NCBI GenBank assembly: GCA_019096065.1
Contig: JAGUCH010000008.1
Span: forward strand, 4,655,001-4,719,000
Source: Paracyclopina nana
Taxonomy: Eukaryota; Arthropoda; Copepoda; Cyclopoida; Cyclopettidae
Direction of reading: 5' to 3'
Length of the DNA stretch: 64,000 bases
The notes under the pieces: model-generated
Databases searched by the model: none
Told to the model about the DNA's origin: nothing
The model's input: the letters and a program-made list of their open reading frames with translations, nothing else
Translations under genes and position numbers: made by a program
Part shown: positions 50,435-63,623 of the stretch, one piece after another
How the letters are laid out: every line of letters begins with the position of its first letter
How positions within the stretch are numbered: position 1 is the stretch's first letter

Positions 50435-51696
50435 TTATACTCTACCTGGGCTTAGTATTCGTCTTACTAAGAAACGTCGTTGTTGCAGCTAGTTTCTTCC
50501 TACACCAAAGCACCTTTTGCCTCCCACTCGAGCTTTATAGCACCCATAAAGCTACGTGCTATGCATTGTAAAAATTCATTAATGCATCGAATGGAATAAG
50601 AGACTCGACAATCCTGTTCAATTAACGAGCAGTTCTCTTATTACTCAGAAGGAAAATATTATTTTGCTTTCATAGCTGTTTTTCCAGTTTGGGACCGACC
50701 AAAAAAATTGTATCACTTTGATTTGCAAGACCTGATTCTCCTCCTTGCACAACGCGTATTCATGGCTTGCACTAACTGCTGCTGCTGCTTCTTCTTCAAG
50801 AATAACGAGTTCAGGGTTCAAAGGCAATTCAGCATAAGTTTCGCAAATCAACGTACCTTCTTTGTCAAGGCTGAATGAGGATGGAAAGCGCATTCATTTA
50901 TAGCACATTTACAGAGTCGCATGTTTTGTCCAATTTTAGCCACCCTCTCTCAATATTGCTACTAATTAGTATGGATGCTTGCAACATTCATAATTATTAC
51001 TCCTCCTCACAAAAACCTCATTACTGTTAACGTGTAAACGTGTTTTTTCAGTCCACCTTCATTTGGCTGTAGTTCCGCTTCCAGCCAAGTTTTTCTCGGA
51101 AATCCTTTCTTAACACTAGCTCCTTCTCCATGCTTTTGAATGCAAAGAGTTTTATGTTATCTTTCATCAAAGGTTGAAGGAGAACAACAATCTGCGTACC
51201 ACTATATTTAGAAGCAGGTGGCAACAGAGTACAAAGGGCAAAAAAGCCAATGTGGTCCAAATAAGCATTAATTCTCTGTGCTTGCTTACGTAAGTAATGC
51301 GCAATGAGTCACAGTGGCCCATCCAGCTGTTTTCGGGCCTCTCCTTTATAAAATATAGCATAGTCGAAAATCAGCCTGAAATCGTGATGAAGAGATTGGG
51401 AATTTTCATTTGTCCTTTGTATCCAGTGTGGCTATGTATAAGTCGTATGATTTCGAAGCACTTGTACATAGGAGTGTAGTATAAGGCAGTTAGCAGCACA
51501 CAGCACAGGTTTTCCCCGGGCAGGCGTTACGGTTTGGGTGCTAGTTTAGTTCCACGCAAACTGTTCAGCAGATTGTACTGCGTACACCGAGTAGCAAAAC
51601 TCTCGCTTCTTCAAGTGATATCCAGGCCTCCCGGATGTTACCATAATGGTCTATCCTCTCATTTTGACAGAATGATTTGAGGAGGATATTACCACG

Positions 51697-54061
51697 ATGA
51701 CGATTCCCATCGAGGTCAAGGACGAGGATGTAGTGGTGGAGGCCATGTCTGTGCCACGGGACGAGGAAGAGGCTGTGACACGACCAATGCTATTCGAGAG
51801 GTCAGAACTGCAGTTGCAGGACACATTAGAAAGGTAATGTAAATAAAGCATAACAATAGCAAATACGTAGCATGAATTGATTTCTGACATATTTTTGACT
51901 TGTCATCGACTCTCCGGCCTTTGTCATTCACAAAATATCAATATGCCAATTTTAAGTATACTAGCTAGCATAGACTCCCATGTCATTTTTTCCCTTTGAA
52001 TGTCGCAATGAAACATGATAAAATTGGACTCTTCGTTTGTATGCATGCTGTGCAAAAATCCTTGACACACTCTTTTGCCACGAACCTGATCCGCAAAAGC
52101 AAGCTAACTTCTACACTAATGTGTAGTTGCGCTAAATTACGACGTTTGCTACATTTACAAGCTATATTTGATTTGCAGGGCGCCAAAGAAGGCCAGAGTT
52201 GTGACCCAAATTCTGGCTGTTGTGGCTGTGAGCATTGGGGCTTTCATACATGGAACAACTGTGTCCTTTCCAGCTGTTGCTATTCCCAGCATATTGAGGT
52301 CCAATCAAACAAATCTAACTTCTGAAGATGCCTTCATGCCATTCCATGTCAGTCCGAATGACATTTCACTCATAGGTACTCCTATTATTTCACCAAGCTG
52401 AATGCTTGTATGATAACATTTCCCATGCAAATTTCAGTCAGCATTGCCTCGTTTGGCATGCTTTTTGGTAGCCTCATCGCAGGCCCCACAGCTAACTGCA
52501 TCGGCCGAAAATGGGCCTCCATCTTTGGATCGTGTGGAGCTTTGGCTGTGGGATACTCATTGTTTGCCGGAGCCCAATACGTGTGGATGATGCTGTTGGG
52601 CAGATTTCTCACCGGTGTTGGTCTGGGATTTTCAACCACAATCTCCACCATCTACATCATGGAGGTAGACTTTTGAAAAAAATAAATATTTTTGTCTCTT
52701 TTGACGGAGTTTTATTACGCCAATTAACAATATTCTAGTAGCTGTAAAGTGTGATAAACACACACTGGTGCCGCATTTCCGCACCCTAGCCACGTCGAGT
52801 GTAAAAAGAATTTGTCGGGGAAAATTAGCAGCCAAAACTGTCAAATCATGCGTGCTTTTTTCAGGTTGCCACACCAAATATGCGAGGAAGTCTTGCTGTG
52901 GTTCCTGCCATCGCAGGAACTCTGGGCGTTCTCATTGCCCAAGTCTTGGGAGCCAACTTCAACTGGCAATGGTTGAGCATTGTGTGCGCTGCCCTCAACG
53001 TGCCCTTTCTCCTCATGCTGATTTTCATTCCGGAGAGTCCAGTCTACCTCATCACCACTGAGCAGATTGAACGGGCGCACAAAAGCCTCCGAGTTCTACG
53101 CGGCCCAAAGTGGGATGTGACCAAGGAGTTGACTGACATCAAAGTGGCCTCCGAGGGACGTGAAACGTATCACGTGCGCTTGCAGGACTTCTTCGTGGGA
53201 ACCGTTCTCAAGCCATTTGTGATTGCCTTAACACTCATGTTTTTCTTTCAATTCTCTGGCATCAACATCATCCTCCAATACACAGTTGACATTTTCAAAT
53301 CTGCTGACAGCTCCGTGGAAGATTTCTTGGTAATTGCCACATATGCTATATGCATGCATTCAATCCCAAAATGATCTCCGCATATCTCTTTTCAGGCTAC
53401 GATTCTGGTTGGCATTGCCCTCCTCATCTCAAATATCATAACGTTGTTCGTGGCCAACAAGATGCCCCGTCGACTCATGCTGATCTTCTCTTCATTTGGA
53501 ATCTCTGCAGCACTCATTGGCATGGGAGTCTATCTCCACCTGAAAGCGTTGGAGAAGCTGGCCTGCCTGCAGTACGATCACAGCAACAATTTCAACAATA
53601 CCACCACCATCGTCAATCTGAATGACGATGATGCCACAGCAGTGTCAGGTGACAACTGCGAAGCCATCTACACCCACTCAATCGGGTGGCTGCCCCTACT
53701 CATCCTTATGGTCTACATTTTCTTCTTCAACCTCGGATATGGTGCCATGATTTGGATCACCGTGGTGGAAATCCTGCCTCTTCACGTGAGATCAGTGGCC
53801 ACTTCTCTCAGCGTGGCCTTCACGAGCCTTTGCTCGTTTCTGATCTCGCACACGTACATCGACCTCAAAGACACTATTGCAAGTGAGGGTGTGTTCTGGC
53901 TTTATGGCTCCATCAGCTTTGTGGGCTTGATTTTCATCGTTGTGTGTGTGCCTGAGACCAAGGGCAAAAACGAGGCTGAATTGAGGGAGTATTTCCAGAA
54001 GAAAGATGTCCCATCGAGCAAGCACCACTTAAGCAAGAAACAGACGGATTCGAGAGACTGA
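51697..54061 (+). CDS. MFS sugar transporter, Tret1/GLUT-like
   Basis: Five exons in phase: 51697-51833, 52179-52375, 52438-52664, 52865-53329 and 53396-54061, about 563 residues. After an acidic N-terminal tail (EVKDEDVVVEAM) come the twelve helices of the sugar-porter family. Visible marks are GRKWASIFGSCGALAVGYS (the loop 2-3 GRK motif), GRFLTGVGLGFSTT, FIPESPVYL (the PESP motif before the central loop), FFQFSGINIILQYT (QxSGxN in helix 7) and PETKGK at the end of helix 12. These are typical of SLC2/Tret1 transporters that move trehalose or hexoses across the plasma membrane; the substrate is inferred. An extended loop between helices 9 and 10, with NNT sequons, is longer than usual. The ATG at 51697 follows ACCACG. 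Confidence 0.9.
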
Positions 54062-54585
54062 GCTTGTGATTTATGCATTTTTTCACCCTTTTCTCACCTA
54101 TTCCCCTACTATATATATACATACTACATACCCACTAGCCTTTTTAACTTTGTATCGAAGAAAAGTTATGATAATCAACAATTTAATAATAACAATATGT
54201 AGTGGAGCTTGTGAAGGTCCAACTGAAAAAGTGAGTTTTCATGCTTTAATACCCCAAGGACATGACTCGGATCGGAATCTATTTTTTTTTTAAATGCAGT
54301 TCAGAAAATCCTTGCATTGAACGTCAGCCATCACGAAATGCTGCAAACGCTTGTGCAATGTGCACTTTTATTGCAAAGTTTCACCTTGAAATCATCGCAA
54401 GCACTTTTCTCGGAACTTTCGCAACTTTTTTTACGCCAAGGTTGCGTGATATATTTTGCGTATAAAGTTCCGTCGAATCAGCTGCTCAGTAATTTTGTTG
54501 TGTACGTTTTTGGCTGTGGCAAATCAAATCAGCCATTTTTCAGCTATCCAGCCGGCGCTCTCACAAATTCGTGAATGAATTGAAA

Positions 54586-55868
54586 ATGATTGCAGACAAC
54601 GTTCAAGATTTCCGCCATGTCATCGAGGAGAAGCTAAGGGCCAAAAAATCCGCTCTGGACCAAACGGAACAACATTTGAGGAAATTCTCAGTTTTGAGAG
54701 CCAACAATGCTGGAGGCAGAACAGGATCAGTGCGTGGACGTCTTGGACCTCCAACTGGTCAAAGGACTCCTATGGAGTCCAGATTGGGTCCCAAAGTGAA
54801 CAATTCGTCCAATTTGCAGCACGCAGATGATGACGCCTTTGAGAATCAGGACAAACGATCCGTTGTGGGTCGGGTCATCATGGAACAGCAAAAGTCTCGC
54901 GATGAAGCTCTAGCCGAAGAAGGCCAAAAAATGGACAACAAAGAGAAACAAGTACTAAAGAATGTCCCTTGAGATTAAGGAGGCTTTGTAATAATTTTTG
55001 CCATTTTCAGAGAAATCGACGCATGTTTGGCAATCTTTTGGGAACTTTGCAAAAGTTCAAGCAAGACGAAAATCGCGTCAAAGAGCGAGAAATGAAGAAA
55101 CGCGAAATTGAAAAGAAAATAGACGAGAAAACCGAAAAAGAAAAGGAGGAAGCGAATCGAACCAAAAACGAGCTTTTCTCTGAGAAACGCAAGCAGCAAA
55201 ACGAAATCAGAATCTTGCAGGTATATTGATTGATAATGTAGTGTACAAAATTTAATTGCTTTGCCTAGGCTCAAATGAATCGCGTGCAAGAATTCGAGTT
55301 ATGGGAGAAGAATAAGAGGCGTGAAATGCAATACATCAGAACGAGTGTGACAGCCTCAGATCAGCCGCAGATTTATTACATGCCCAAAGCACACAATGAC
55401 AGTACCTTAGCAAAGTATGAAGCCTCTCTGGCAATCATTGAGGAGGAAATCAAGCTGGGAAAAGCAGCTTTCGAAGAGGACTTGCTGAAAATCGAGTCGA
55501 AGCTGAACAATCGGGACTTCGGCGAAGATGAAGTTGACGAGGAGGAGGACGAGGAAGAGGAGCTCAAGCCCAAATCAGTCATTGTCAAACAACCTCACAA
55601 ACGTATCCGTGATGAGAATGGCAAGACTCGGGAGAGTGAAGTTGAGTCCATTAAAGTGACCATCTCTAATGAGAAAGTGAAGAGCAAAGCCGAGGAAGAG
55701 GAGGAGGAGAAACCTCCTGCCAAAAGGCATAGGAGAGGCTCCAGCTCAAATTCATCTTCCGGGACTTCAGACTCAGATTCTTCCTCCGAGTCAGACGGTG
55801 AAGATGACATTCAAAAGCTTGAAAAGTTGAAGAGGAAAATCAAGCAGGAGATTAAGAAAGAAAAGTGA
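54586..55868 (+). CDS. Pnn: Pinin, splicing and desmosome-associated SR-related protein
   Basis: Three exons in phase 0: 54586-54951, 55011-55220 and 55269-55868, about 391 residues. The ATG at 54586 opens MIADNVQDFRHVIEEKLRAK; the earlier in-frame codon is GTG. The pinin/SDK conserved region is clear across exons 2 and 3: RNRRMFGNLLGTLQKFKQDE, a long charged coiled coil, NELFSEKRKQQNEIRILQ and QYIRTSVTASDQPQIYYMPK. The C-terminus is acidic, then Ser-rich (SSSNSSSGTSDSDSSSESDG), and ends in Lys-rich sequence. Pinin binds spliceosomal and exon-junction-associated proteins in nuclear speckles. It is shorter than vertebrate pinin, which has a longer RS tail. It starts 525 bp after the sugar transporter, on the same strand. 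Confidence 0.92.
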
Positions 55869-56156
55869 ACATTTCTTTGGCATTTATTACGACGCTAGTT
55901 TTAACAAATTCCTGTAAAGTTAATCGTTATTTCCCACTTAACAATTATGTTACCCTAAAAATAGCACCTTTTGTCAAGCCTTCTACAACGCAATCCAGAA
56001 TGTATCAGAATGACAGTGTCCTACTACGCTACAATGATTTTATGGGTTCTTAAGTGCACATTTTAAGGCCCTTAATACAGCAGCGAATTTTACGCTGTCA
56101 ATTGCCATAAAACCAGGAACGCAGCAGTAAAAAGGCTGTCCTCCTCAATTCACACT

Positions 56157-58337
56157 ATGTCCATCATCATGATGGAGCTTGCAGCGATAACTGTCCTTGT
56201 CGTCCATCTGCAGTTCACTGAATCCAGCATTATCACTGTAGACGATTTCCCAGACACGGAGAAGCTGAATTATGTCAAAGAAAACTGGGTTGAGCATAAT
56301 GTGAAAGTCGACACGCTTCCCTTGAATTCTTCGGGGATTTTCGGTGGTCGTGTTGGTCAGCTGCCCTTTATTTGCTACGACTTTGAAACCTGCGATCTCG
56401 TCAGCACCAGAGTGACAAGGACCAAAAGGTGTCATTTTTCAGCACTTTTAATTGCAACTTTTTCAATGTAGCTTTTACAAAAGGTCCATTGACGGGTGTG
56501 ATCACCAGCTTTTCATCGCTGCCTTGGGTTCAAATATAACATTGTGCCTGATTGATAAAGACATCAAAGACGAGCCTATTGTGTCTGACAAGTTTGCGAG
56601 GTTGAATGTCACAGTTTTCAGCAAAGACAATACATCAACAGAAATAGCTTTGAGCGCTCTCGATCTTCATTTGGCTTCGGGTTACGTTCTCGAGGAGGAT
56701 TTTGCCAGCGTTACGGGATTTATATTGGACGGCCATTTTTATGGAACTGTCTTTCTCAAAGATGCTGTACACTTCTTGGAGCCCATGGGCAAAGAATCCA
56801 GAGATCTGCACATTTTTGGCGAAGGCCTCTCTACACTAATAAGAAGGTATACATACTTATACAAAGAAAAACACTATATGTAGCCTTTCCCATAAATCCT
56901 TGGCAGCCAACCTGTGCCAACGCGAAAGAAGAAAAATAAAGGCATCTTGACTGGCAGGAAGCCATTCCAGAGGAAAATCTGCGATTTGACCATTGTGGCT
57001 GACCACACATTTTTCCAGGAGGTTGGACTCAACAACCTGGACAAGACTGTGCTCCAAATGCTGTGGCATGTCAAGGAGGCCAATGAGATGATCCAAAGCC
57101 AGGATTTTGACAACGATGGCACCTCCGAATGCATTGGATTCACCGTGTCAGAAATCACCATTTTTCAGCAATCCGAAAATGTAGTCAATCTTCTGACTGG
57201 AAACTTTTCCGTTCCCGAAGATTTCCTCAAGAGATTTTCAAGGTAACTTCATTTCCTTTGCTAGGAGTTTTGACAGAATAAAATCCTCGCTTTTTTTCTT
57301 TTTTCAAGGTATAATTTCGATGGATTCTGCTTGGGAGTTTTGTTCACAAATAGAGCATTTGAGGAGCTTGTCTTGGGACTATCCTGGAGGGGCAATCCTG
57401 ACGATCAAGGAGTCGGCGGCATTTGCCAATCGAGGGTTCGCATCAAGAGTGACAAGAGTGCCTACAGTTTCAATGCACTTTTTATCAGCCTCAAAAGTTC
57501 CCAGGAAGAACGCATTCCTATGAGAATGGGAGTTTTGAACTTGGTTCACGAATTGATGCACAGCTTTGGAGCAAAACATGATCCTGAGCCTTCTGAGGAT
57601 CCCCAATGCACTCCCCATGACAAGGTAATGCAACATATTATATTATGCTATTGGTGAGTGACATGCAAATGTACTACTCTATATGGGAGTTGTACAGTAG
57701 GGTATGACGGATTAATGGGAACAGCTATAAGTCAATATAATGGTAGTTTTGCCCATGCCATAATAATTTGCGCAAATAAGGGCTATTTACTTGGCTAAGG
57801 CTGAGTGCCATTAATATGCATTATAGATAAAAGCTGATAAAAAATCACAAAAAAAAATATTTCTCAATGGAGCTGCAGTTTGCTCCAAATGTCGAGAAAA
57901 TGCATTTTTTGGACACATAAAAAATTGAAAAAGCCTTCTTTGTACAGAGTGGAGTTGCATTTTACTCAATCTCTTTCCAGTGGGTCAATGGTCGGTTTTT
58001 GATGTCGAAATTCTCCAACGATGGACATAAATTGAACCACCATATTTTGTCACCCTGCACAAAATCCTTGGTCAAAACAAACCTTGAAGCTCCTCACCGA
58101 GTGGGATGTTTGAAAAAGGTCGATTCCACATTCTGTGGCGATGGAGTGGTGGAAGAGGGCGAAGATTGCGACTGTGGCACAACTTTGCAGTGCATTGCGT
58201 CTAGATCTTGTTGTGGGCCCTCATCTGGCTCAAAAAATAAGCCTCCGTGTAAATTCCAAAGGCACGAAAAGTGCATTTTTGAGCAGGACCCATTATCCGC
58301 ATCGAATTTGCTGAAAATCACACAAAAGCCAGCATGA
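56157..58337 (+). CDS. ADAM10-like metalloprotease ending within the disintegrin domain
   Basis: Five exons in phase: 56157-56428, 56472-56846, 56907-57242, 57309-57624 and 57981-58337, 551 residues. A signal peptide (ELAAITVLVVHLQF) and prodomain lead to a basic segment (TRKKKNKG) near the usual prodomain cleavage point, then the catalytic domain: KICDLTIVADHTFF, LGLSWRGNPDDQGVGGICQS and the zinc site HELMHSFGAKHD (HExxHxxGxxHD, near residue 408), with Met in GRFLMSKFSNDG as the likely Met-turn. The order and the WxG...GGIC motif point to the ADAM10/ADAM17 branch. The disintegrin domain starts (FCGDGVVEEGEDCDCG) but stops at 58335-58337, before the Cys-rich and transmembrane parts. Either a soluble truncated enzyme or a missed splice; I found no good donor in the last exon. 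Confidence 0.85.
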
Positions 58338-59351
58338 AAGGGCCCTCCCTTTCATATCATCATTTCCCAAAGCAATATATATATATAAGATATAATAATA
58401 CTAATCGTCACAAAAAGCACTCTCTTCATGTACTAACTTTTGACCATTGAATGCCTGGATTTTTTCCCCTCTCCTCAACAAAAGCTGCACAAAAGTTGGC
58501 TCTGTAGTGCTTCCATTAGAGCCTGAGAGCAAAAAAAGGAAAGAAATTGCTACAATTTAATCTCTTACGGCTGGCTCTTGGCAACAAAAACAATCAGTTT
58601 TAACCGGTTTTGGTAGACCAGCTAAGCTAAGCTGAGACGCGGGACTGATCGGTGCATTTTTCCAGTCGCACGTGTTCAATTGACCTAGTTACTCAGTTTG
58701 AGATCAATTGGCGAGCCTAATATATTATCTATCGGCCATGAAGGCCGCTGCGAATGCGATCGTGGTCTTTACGGGCCAGAAGGAGGCTGTACGGCGTCGC
58801 AGTCGTATTATATCTATATACGCGAGCGCGAGCGCCGCTGGTTTGAGAAGAAGAACGCTTTCTCAGCGATGGCATGGCACGTCGGCCTCCTCATGGCCTC
58901 CAGTTGGTTGTTGGAGGCCGACAAGCACGAACACAAGACTATCACATTGAGTATCTTGATACACTGTCAGTTGATCTAAGGCCAAAACACAAAAACGATG
59001 TCACCAGCATCAGCCTCGATCTCACCGATTTTCCTTGATATTGTTACGCTAGTATGGGTAAGTCGTGAGATTTTTTGCATGTTGCGCTTTTCATTAAATT
59101 GCAAGTACTTCTTTTTTCAAGAGGGAATGAAAAAGCAGCATTTGACTTTTTGCAAAGAAAGTAATAACGCAAATGTGTGGAGGTCTTTTTTTGCTGCTTT
59201 TATGCTTAATGAAATTCTACCATAAAAGTACTTCTTCAGCTTACTAATAAAAAAGTTTATTAATTCAGTTAATCTAATCACTTTCAAAATATGATGGTAA
59301 AAGTTTTTTGCAGCGAGTGTACTGGTTTACAAAGCTTCTTCTGAATTTCAG
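58338..59351 (+). other. Intergenic and probable 5' UTR exon of neurexin
   Basis: A strong donor (GTATGG|GTAAGT) at 59057/59058 ends an exon-like segment; joined to the neurexin acceptor at 59351 it gives an in-frame stop before the neurexin ATG, so it would be 5' UTR. Upstream, 58698-58979 is open and contains EGRCECDRGLYGPEGGC, EGF-like in spacing, but without clear splice sites. Confidence 0.4.
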
Positions 59352-59368
59352 CTTTGTTAGCAAGGAAA

Positions 59369-59995
59369 ATGTTGTTCCTGTTGATTTTCGGCCTCCTCAA
59401 AAGTTGTGCGGAGGCCTTTGTCCTCGAGGGATCGCAGACTTCTTACGCCCAATTTCGCAAATGGTATTCGAGCCCCAACGCCAGCCTCGAGTTTGAGTTC
59501 ATGACCTCCGAGCCAAACGGCCTCTTGCTCTACACAGACGATGGAGGCTATTACGATTTCCTCGAGGTCAAGCTCGTCGATGGCGGCCTCCGGGTGCGAT
59601 TGAATTTGGGCAGCGGAGCGCAAGTGGTTGACCTGGGTCGTGACCTCCACAAAGGCTTCACGTGGCACCAGGTGGCCATTGCTAGGAACTTGAGCCAAAC
59701 TGTGGTGAGGCTGGACAACTCCTTGGAGGCCGTGTTGCCCGACGCCAACAAGTTCCGGCCAGTGCATGGGAAGAAGCCGTTATCAGCCGAGGATAGCCTC
59801 GAGTTTGGCAGCAATTTCAGTGCCAACTCTTTCGTTTATGTTGGAGGTTTGCCCTCCTTCTACTCGGCCAGGTTGTCAAGCTTGGCCTTGCCCAGTGCTG
59901 TGTTTGAGCCTCGTTTTCGAGGCTCTATCAGGAACATTGTGTATGCGGATGACGAGACCGGACGACCTCGGAGGCAGGAAGTCATGGCTTACAAG
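59369..59995 (+). CDS. Nrx-1: Alpha-neurexin, first coding exon (continues beyond window)
   Basis: A single exon from acceptor 59351/59352 to donor 59995/59996 (AAG|GTAAGC) with ATG at 59369. It encodes a signal peptide (MLFLLIFGLLKSCAEA), then the first laminin-G/LNS domain: FVLEGSQTSYAQFRKWYSSP, PNGLLLYTDDGGYYDFLEVK, LVDGGLRVRLNLG, SFVYVGGLPSFYSARL and FEPRFRGSIRNIVYADDETG. The match to arthropod Neurexin-1 alpha is very close over the entire exon. Neurexins are presynaptic receptors that bind neuroligins and organise synapses. The remaining LNS and EGF domains, the membrane segment and the cytoplasmic tail are not in the window, so the gene runs on to the right with long introns. Codon usage is clearly GC-richer than the surrounding introns. 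Confidence 0.94.
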
Positions 59996-62900
59996 GTAAG
60001 CTTATATCAAGATTTCCATCGCAGCTTTTCTTGAAACATTTAGCAAAGCATGCGCTGCAAATGATCAGCCAGCTGTATAACTTCTTAGGGATATTTGCTT
60101 TGAAGGGCCAGCCCCTTCTTCACGTCAAGATGAGTGCTTTTTCTAGAATCCTTGAGAGAAAAAGATGCTCTTCCTATAAAGCTGCCAATATTGACGCGGA
60201 ATTTTCAATACTGCTCTACCATAAGGCTAAATAGCCTCTATCCGTCTGTTTGTTAGCCTAGACAATAAGCTAATACTCTTTAGCTCCCTTGGGAGCATTT
60301 GGTGGAGCTTCTCTGGTGAATTGCGAGTGTGTAGTGCACCACTCATTTCTTTCGTGCCACACAGTTAAATATTTACCTGATGCTCTTTTACAATGCTATG
60401 TGGGACAGATCTGGGAAAACAAGCCCATTTATCAAGCGTTGAGGGACTTCAAAAGTTTCGTTACGAGAGCATGCCCTAAGTATAGGGAATCGTTGCCAGA
60501 TAGGGAATTGGTCCTACAACTCGAAGCAGTTTGCCTTCGGATGTTATTTTCTGGGAGGCAAAGAAAGCACGTGTTATTGTGTGTAAGCTCCAGAAGAGCC
60601 CAATTTATGGACAGCCATAAAGATGCCTATCTAACTGATGTTTGCCACCATTGCATACTATGAGAATTTCAAAAGTAAAATGGCATCGTGGGAGCAGCCC
60701 AGCTTTTCTTGCAAATAAACCTAGCCGAGATTCCCTAATCTTACTGGGGAACTTTTGGCTTTTTTGTCGCAATGCTGAGCTACTATGTTGCGTACTGGTT
60801 TGGCCAAAAGTCCTGAATTTATATTCACCTTGGTGAAAAGAGAACCAGAGGGAGATTCTAAAGGGGCTATAGAGCTTTCACATACTATTATCAGGTCGTT
60901 CTCAAGGCACCTTTCTGTCTATAGCCCCGCACATAGGGATCCTAACAGGGCGAGTTTTGCGGCTGCAATATGATGATCTGAATTTATTCAGATTAAATTC
61001 CAAGATTCCACTATACTACTATATAGGACACAAAGGCAGACGGCTACATATAGCAAATGTGTTAAGCCTTTTTTAGAGAGGTGAAAGCTTCTGCTACAAT
61101 TGACCTGGATCCCTTTTTCCCAGCCTGTGTGTGTGTGTGTATCGTCTTGCTGTTATATCGATTTCTTCGACTTAATCCTCTTTAAGGCCGTTAAAAACTT
61201 CAATGACAACGGCAGCTTACTTTGGTTGTGGTACACTACCTTTGCAATGGCAAAAAGTGCACCAAGTCCACTTGCTTTCATCTCGTTGTTGAAGTCGCTG
61301 TTGCTTTTGGTTGTGTCCTCGAAATTGAGGATCCTTGACAACCTCCCTTGAGAGTGACATCATGGTACACTACACACATGATGATAGTAATAGCGGGAAA
61401 GGCATCAATAACTCGCATTTTCCGTCGTCTAGCAATCCAGCTTTGCTAGGAGACTCTCCGTGAAAAACTGTATTGCTAGAATAATCTCTGTTATATTAGG
61501 GAAGTAATTTCTCCCCCTAAAATTGTCTTTTCAAAAAGTCTTCACTAAGACGTGTTTCAGGCCTCACCTTGCATTATCATTGTACTACGTTCACGTTTTT
61601 AATGATCAGAAAAGCCCTCTTTGCTAGCCTTTCCTTCAAAGGCCATTAACGAGGGAAAAGAAGAAGAAGGCTGATCGTTATCTAGATAGTATACATGAAA
61701 TAGCTCACACCGTTTTGGTAGGTAGAAGCTAGAGTAGCTGGATTTTTTGCTTAAAGGCAATGCGAAAAGTTGAGCTCCCTAAATAGAATGCATCTGTGGC
61801 CAATAATGCCTCTGAATGAGCTGCTTCCCCCATAAAATACAAATTTTATGATGTGATGGTCCAACACGAAAACCACTCTGGTCTAGTAAAACGAGGTATG
61901 CTACTGTGGCTTCATTGCCTGCTTCAGCCTCGACTGAAGACCCATGTGCACTCCAAGTAACATTGGAGCATCTCCATTAAAAGCAGGGTTAGTGCACCTG
62001 AATGGCACTTTTTCTGCTATGGCTGCTATATCACTGGAGAAATTAAAGCTGCTTTCTCTTCGTGCTTTTTGCGGCAAAATTGTGGGAAATCTTTGGCACA
62101 AAGCTGCACTTAGTTTTTTTCCCTTCTTCCGGCCAGGAATGAATACATTTTGGCGAGCTTAGGATTTTTTTCACGTTAAAAGAGGATTGAATCCAAAAAA
62201 CCTCACCGCTTAAATGACCGTAGGCACTTTTTCATTCCGAGGTTTCCTTTGATAAATAAAGCAGTGCAAGTAGCTGAGCTCATTCTTGTGGTCACACAAT
62301 CGCAAAAAGCCGTGAAGTATTTTTCTTTCTTCGCGAAACTATCCAGAACAGCAGTTTAGTCTGAGCGGCAGCCAACATTTCTTCCCCATAGCTTTGGGAA
62401 AGTTTTTTAAAAAGGGACGTTTTGAAATTGACCATTCTTAAATGCCTGCTATTGAGAGCCGGGATATATATCTCTTGTGGCGAAAAAGGATTGAGTTGTC
62501 ACTTCTTTGGACAAAGAGAGAAAAGGTTCTTACTTTGACCAGTGTGCCACACCACTACATACAGCATATAAGGCGAAGACGCGTCTTGAGAAAGCTTCTT
62601 TAGCTTTCTAAAGCCTTTCCTCATCACAGTCATCATCAGCTTTTGTTGGTATTTACTGGGTGTCCTAGGGTGCAATCAGCCATATCAAAGTGCATGAAGG
62701 GAGAGAGGACACTAACTAGTGTGGTTATCACCATGGGGAAATCCGCCTTTTTTTGTTAGCTGATGTAGCAATAATGAAAGCCTTCGTCTTCTTCCTCTAC
62801 CTTCCATTAAAACTTTTCCTGCTGCTAGTGAGTACGGAGGAAAATTCGCAAGATATTTTCCACTGTGTGTGTGGTGTGTAACATCATCTACGCAAACTTT

Positions 62901-63541
62901 TCCAGCCTCGCATCACAAACATCAAACAGTCATTTCGAGAGCCATGGGACGTATTTGAAAGGGAAGTCCCTAAGGACGTTGTAAAAATGAACGAGCTTGC
63001 GACTATGGCAGTAATATGGTGTACTCTTATCCGCCCACCCTTTAAGAAACATTTATCCAAGCTCATCGCAAACTTATAGTTTATTGATGCCACAACAGAC
63101 CGAGACTTTCCCCCTCCATTTACTCAAGTTTTTGCTCCAATTAGAATTTTTGTCCACTCTAGCTGTAGTGAAGACGAAATCCTTTATGGAATTTTGGCAA
63201 GGAAGCCAACCGACGAAAATTACTTTTTGTTCCTGCGCGTGGAGCTACTTCTTCTTTTGTTGTCTAGGAATTTTTTGTGCCGTTTCTCCCTTTGAGATCC
63301 TTTTGTAGCCTAGAGTGTTTATGAAAAGTGAGCGCAGAACTGTGTTTTATGTTCGAAAATCGGGAGGAGGATATTTTTTCCAAGAGCGTTCAAGGAAAAA
63401 CTTTTTTCATTTATCAATCCTCTTTCTGATGACTGAACTCAAACTGAATGAAGCCTTATCTTCTGGCGTAATCTCTCGAAATACATCTCCCAAACTGAGC
63501 GGTGTACATCCTTTTAAAAAGAGTTAAAAATGAGTTAATTG

Positions 63542-63556
63542 CCGCTAGGTGGCGTG
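63542..63556 (+). promoter_or_regulatory. CTCF-like motif, plus strand
   Basis: CCGCTAGGTGGCGTG agrees with the CTCF consensus at nearly every core position. Confidence 0.42.
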
Positions 63557-63623
63557 TTTATAGTTTTTCATCGTGGCTGCACGGCCGATCTGGCCGACTT
63601 GGCCGCGTGAGCACTTTAACGCA

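Larger units (their letters stand above)
47602..51696. other. Intergenic with a few unassigned fragments
   Basis: No complete gene. A plus-strand terminal-exon candidate lies at 48533-48628; the minus strand has a 137-codon frame (48670-49083), a 126-codon frame (50054-50434) with a second coding-like frame on the same strand, and an acidic frame at 50645-50893. None has a recognised domain or a consistent set of partner exons. Confidence 0.35.

Noticed and set aside
60289-60663. Plus-strand frame of 124 codons in the neurexin intron
   Set aside because: Partly coding-like but without domain, splice sites or repeats to define a transposon.
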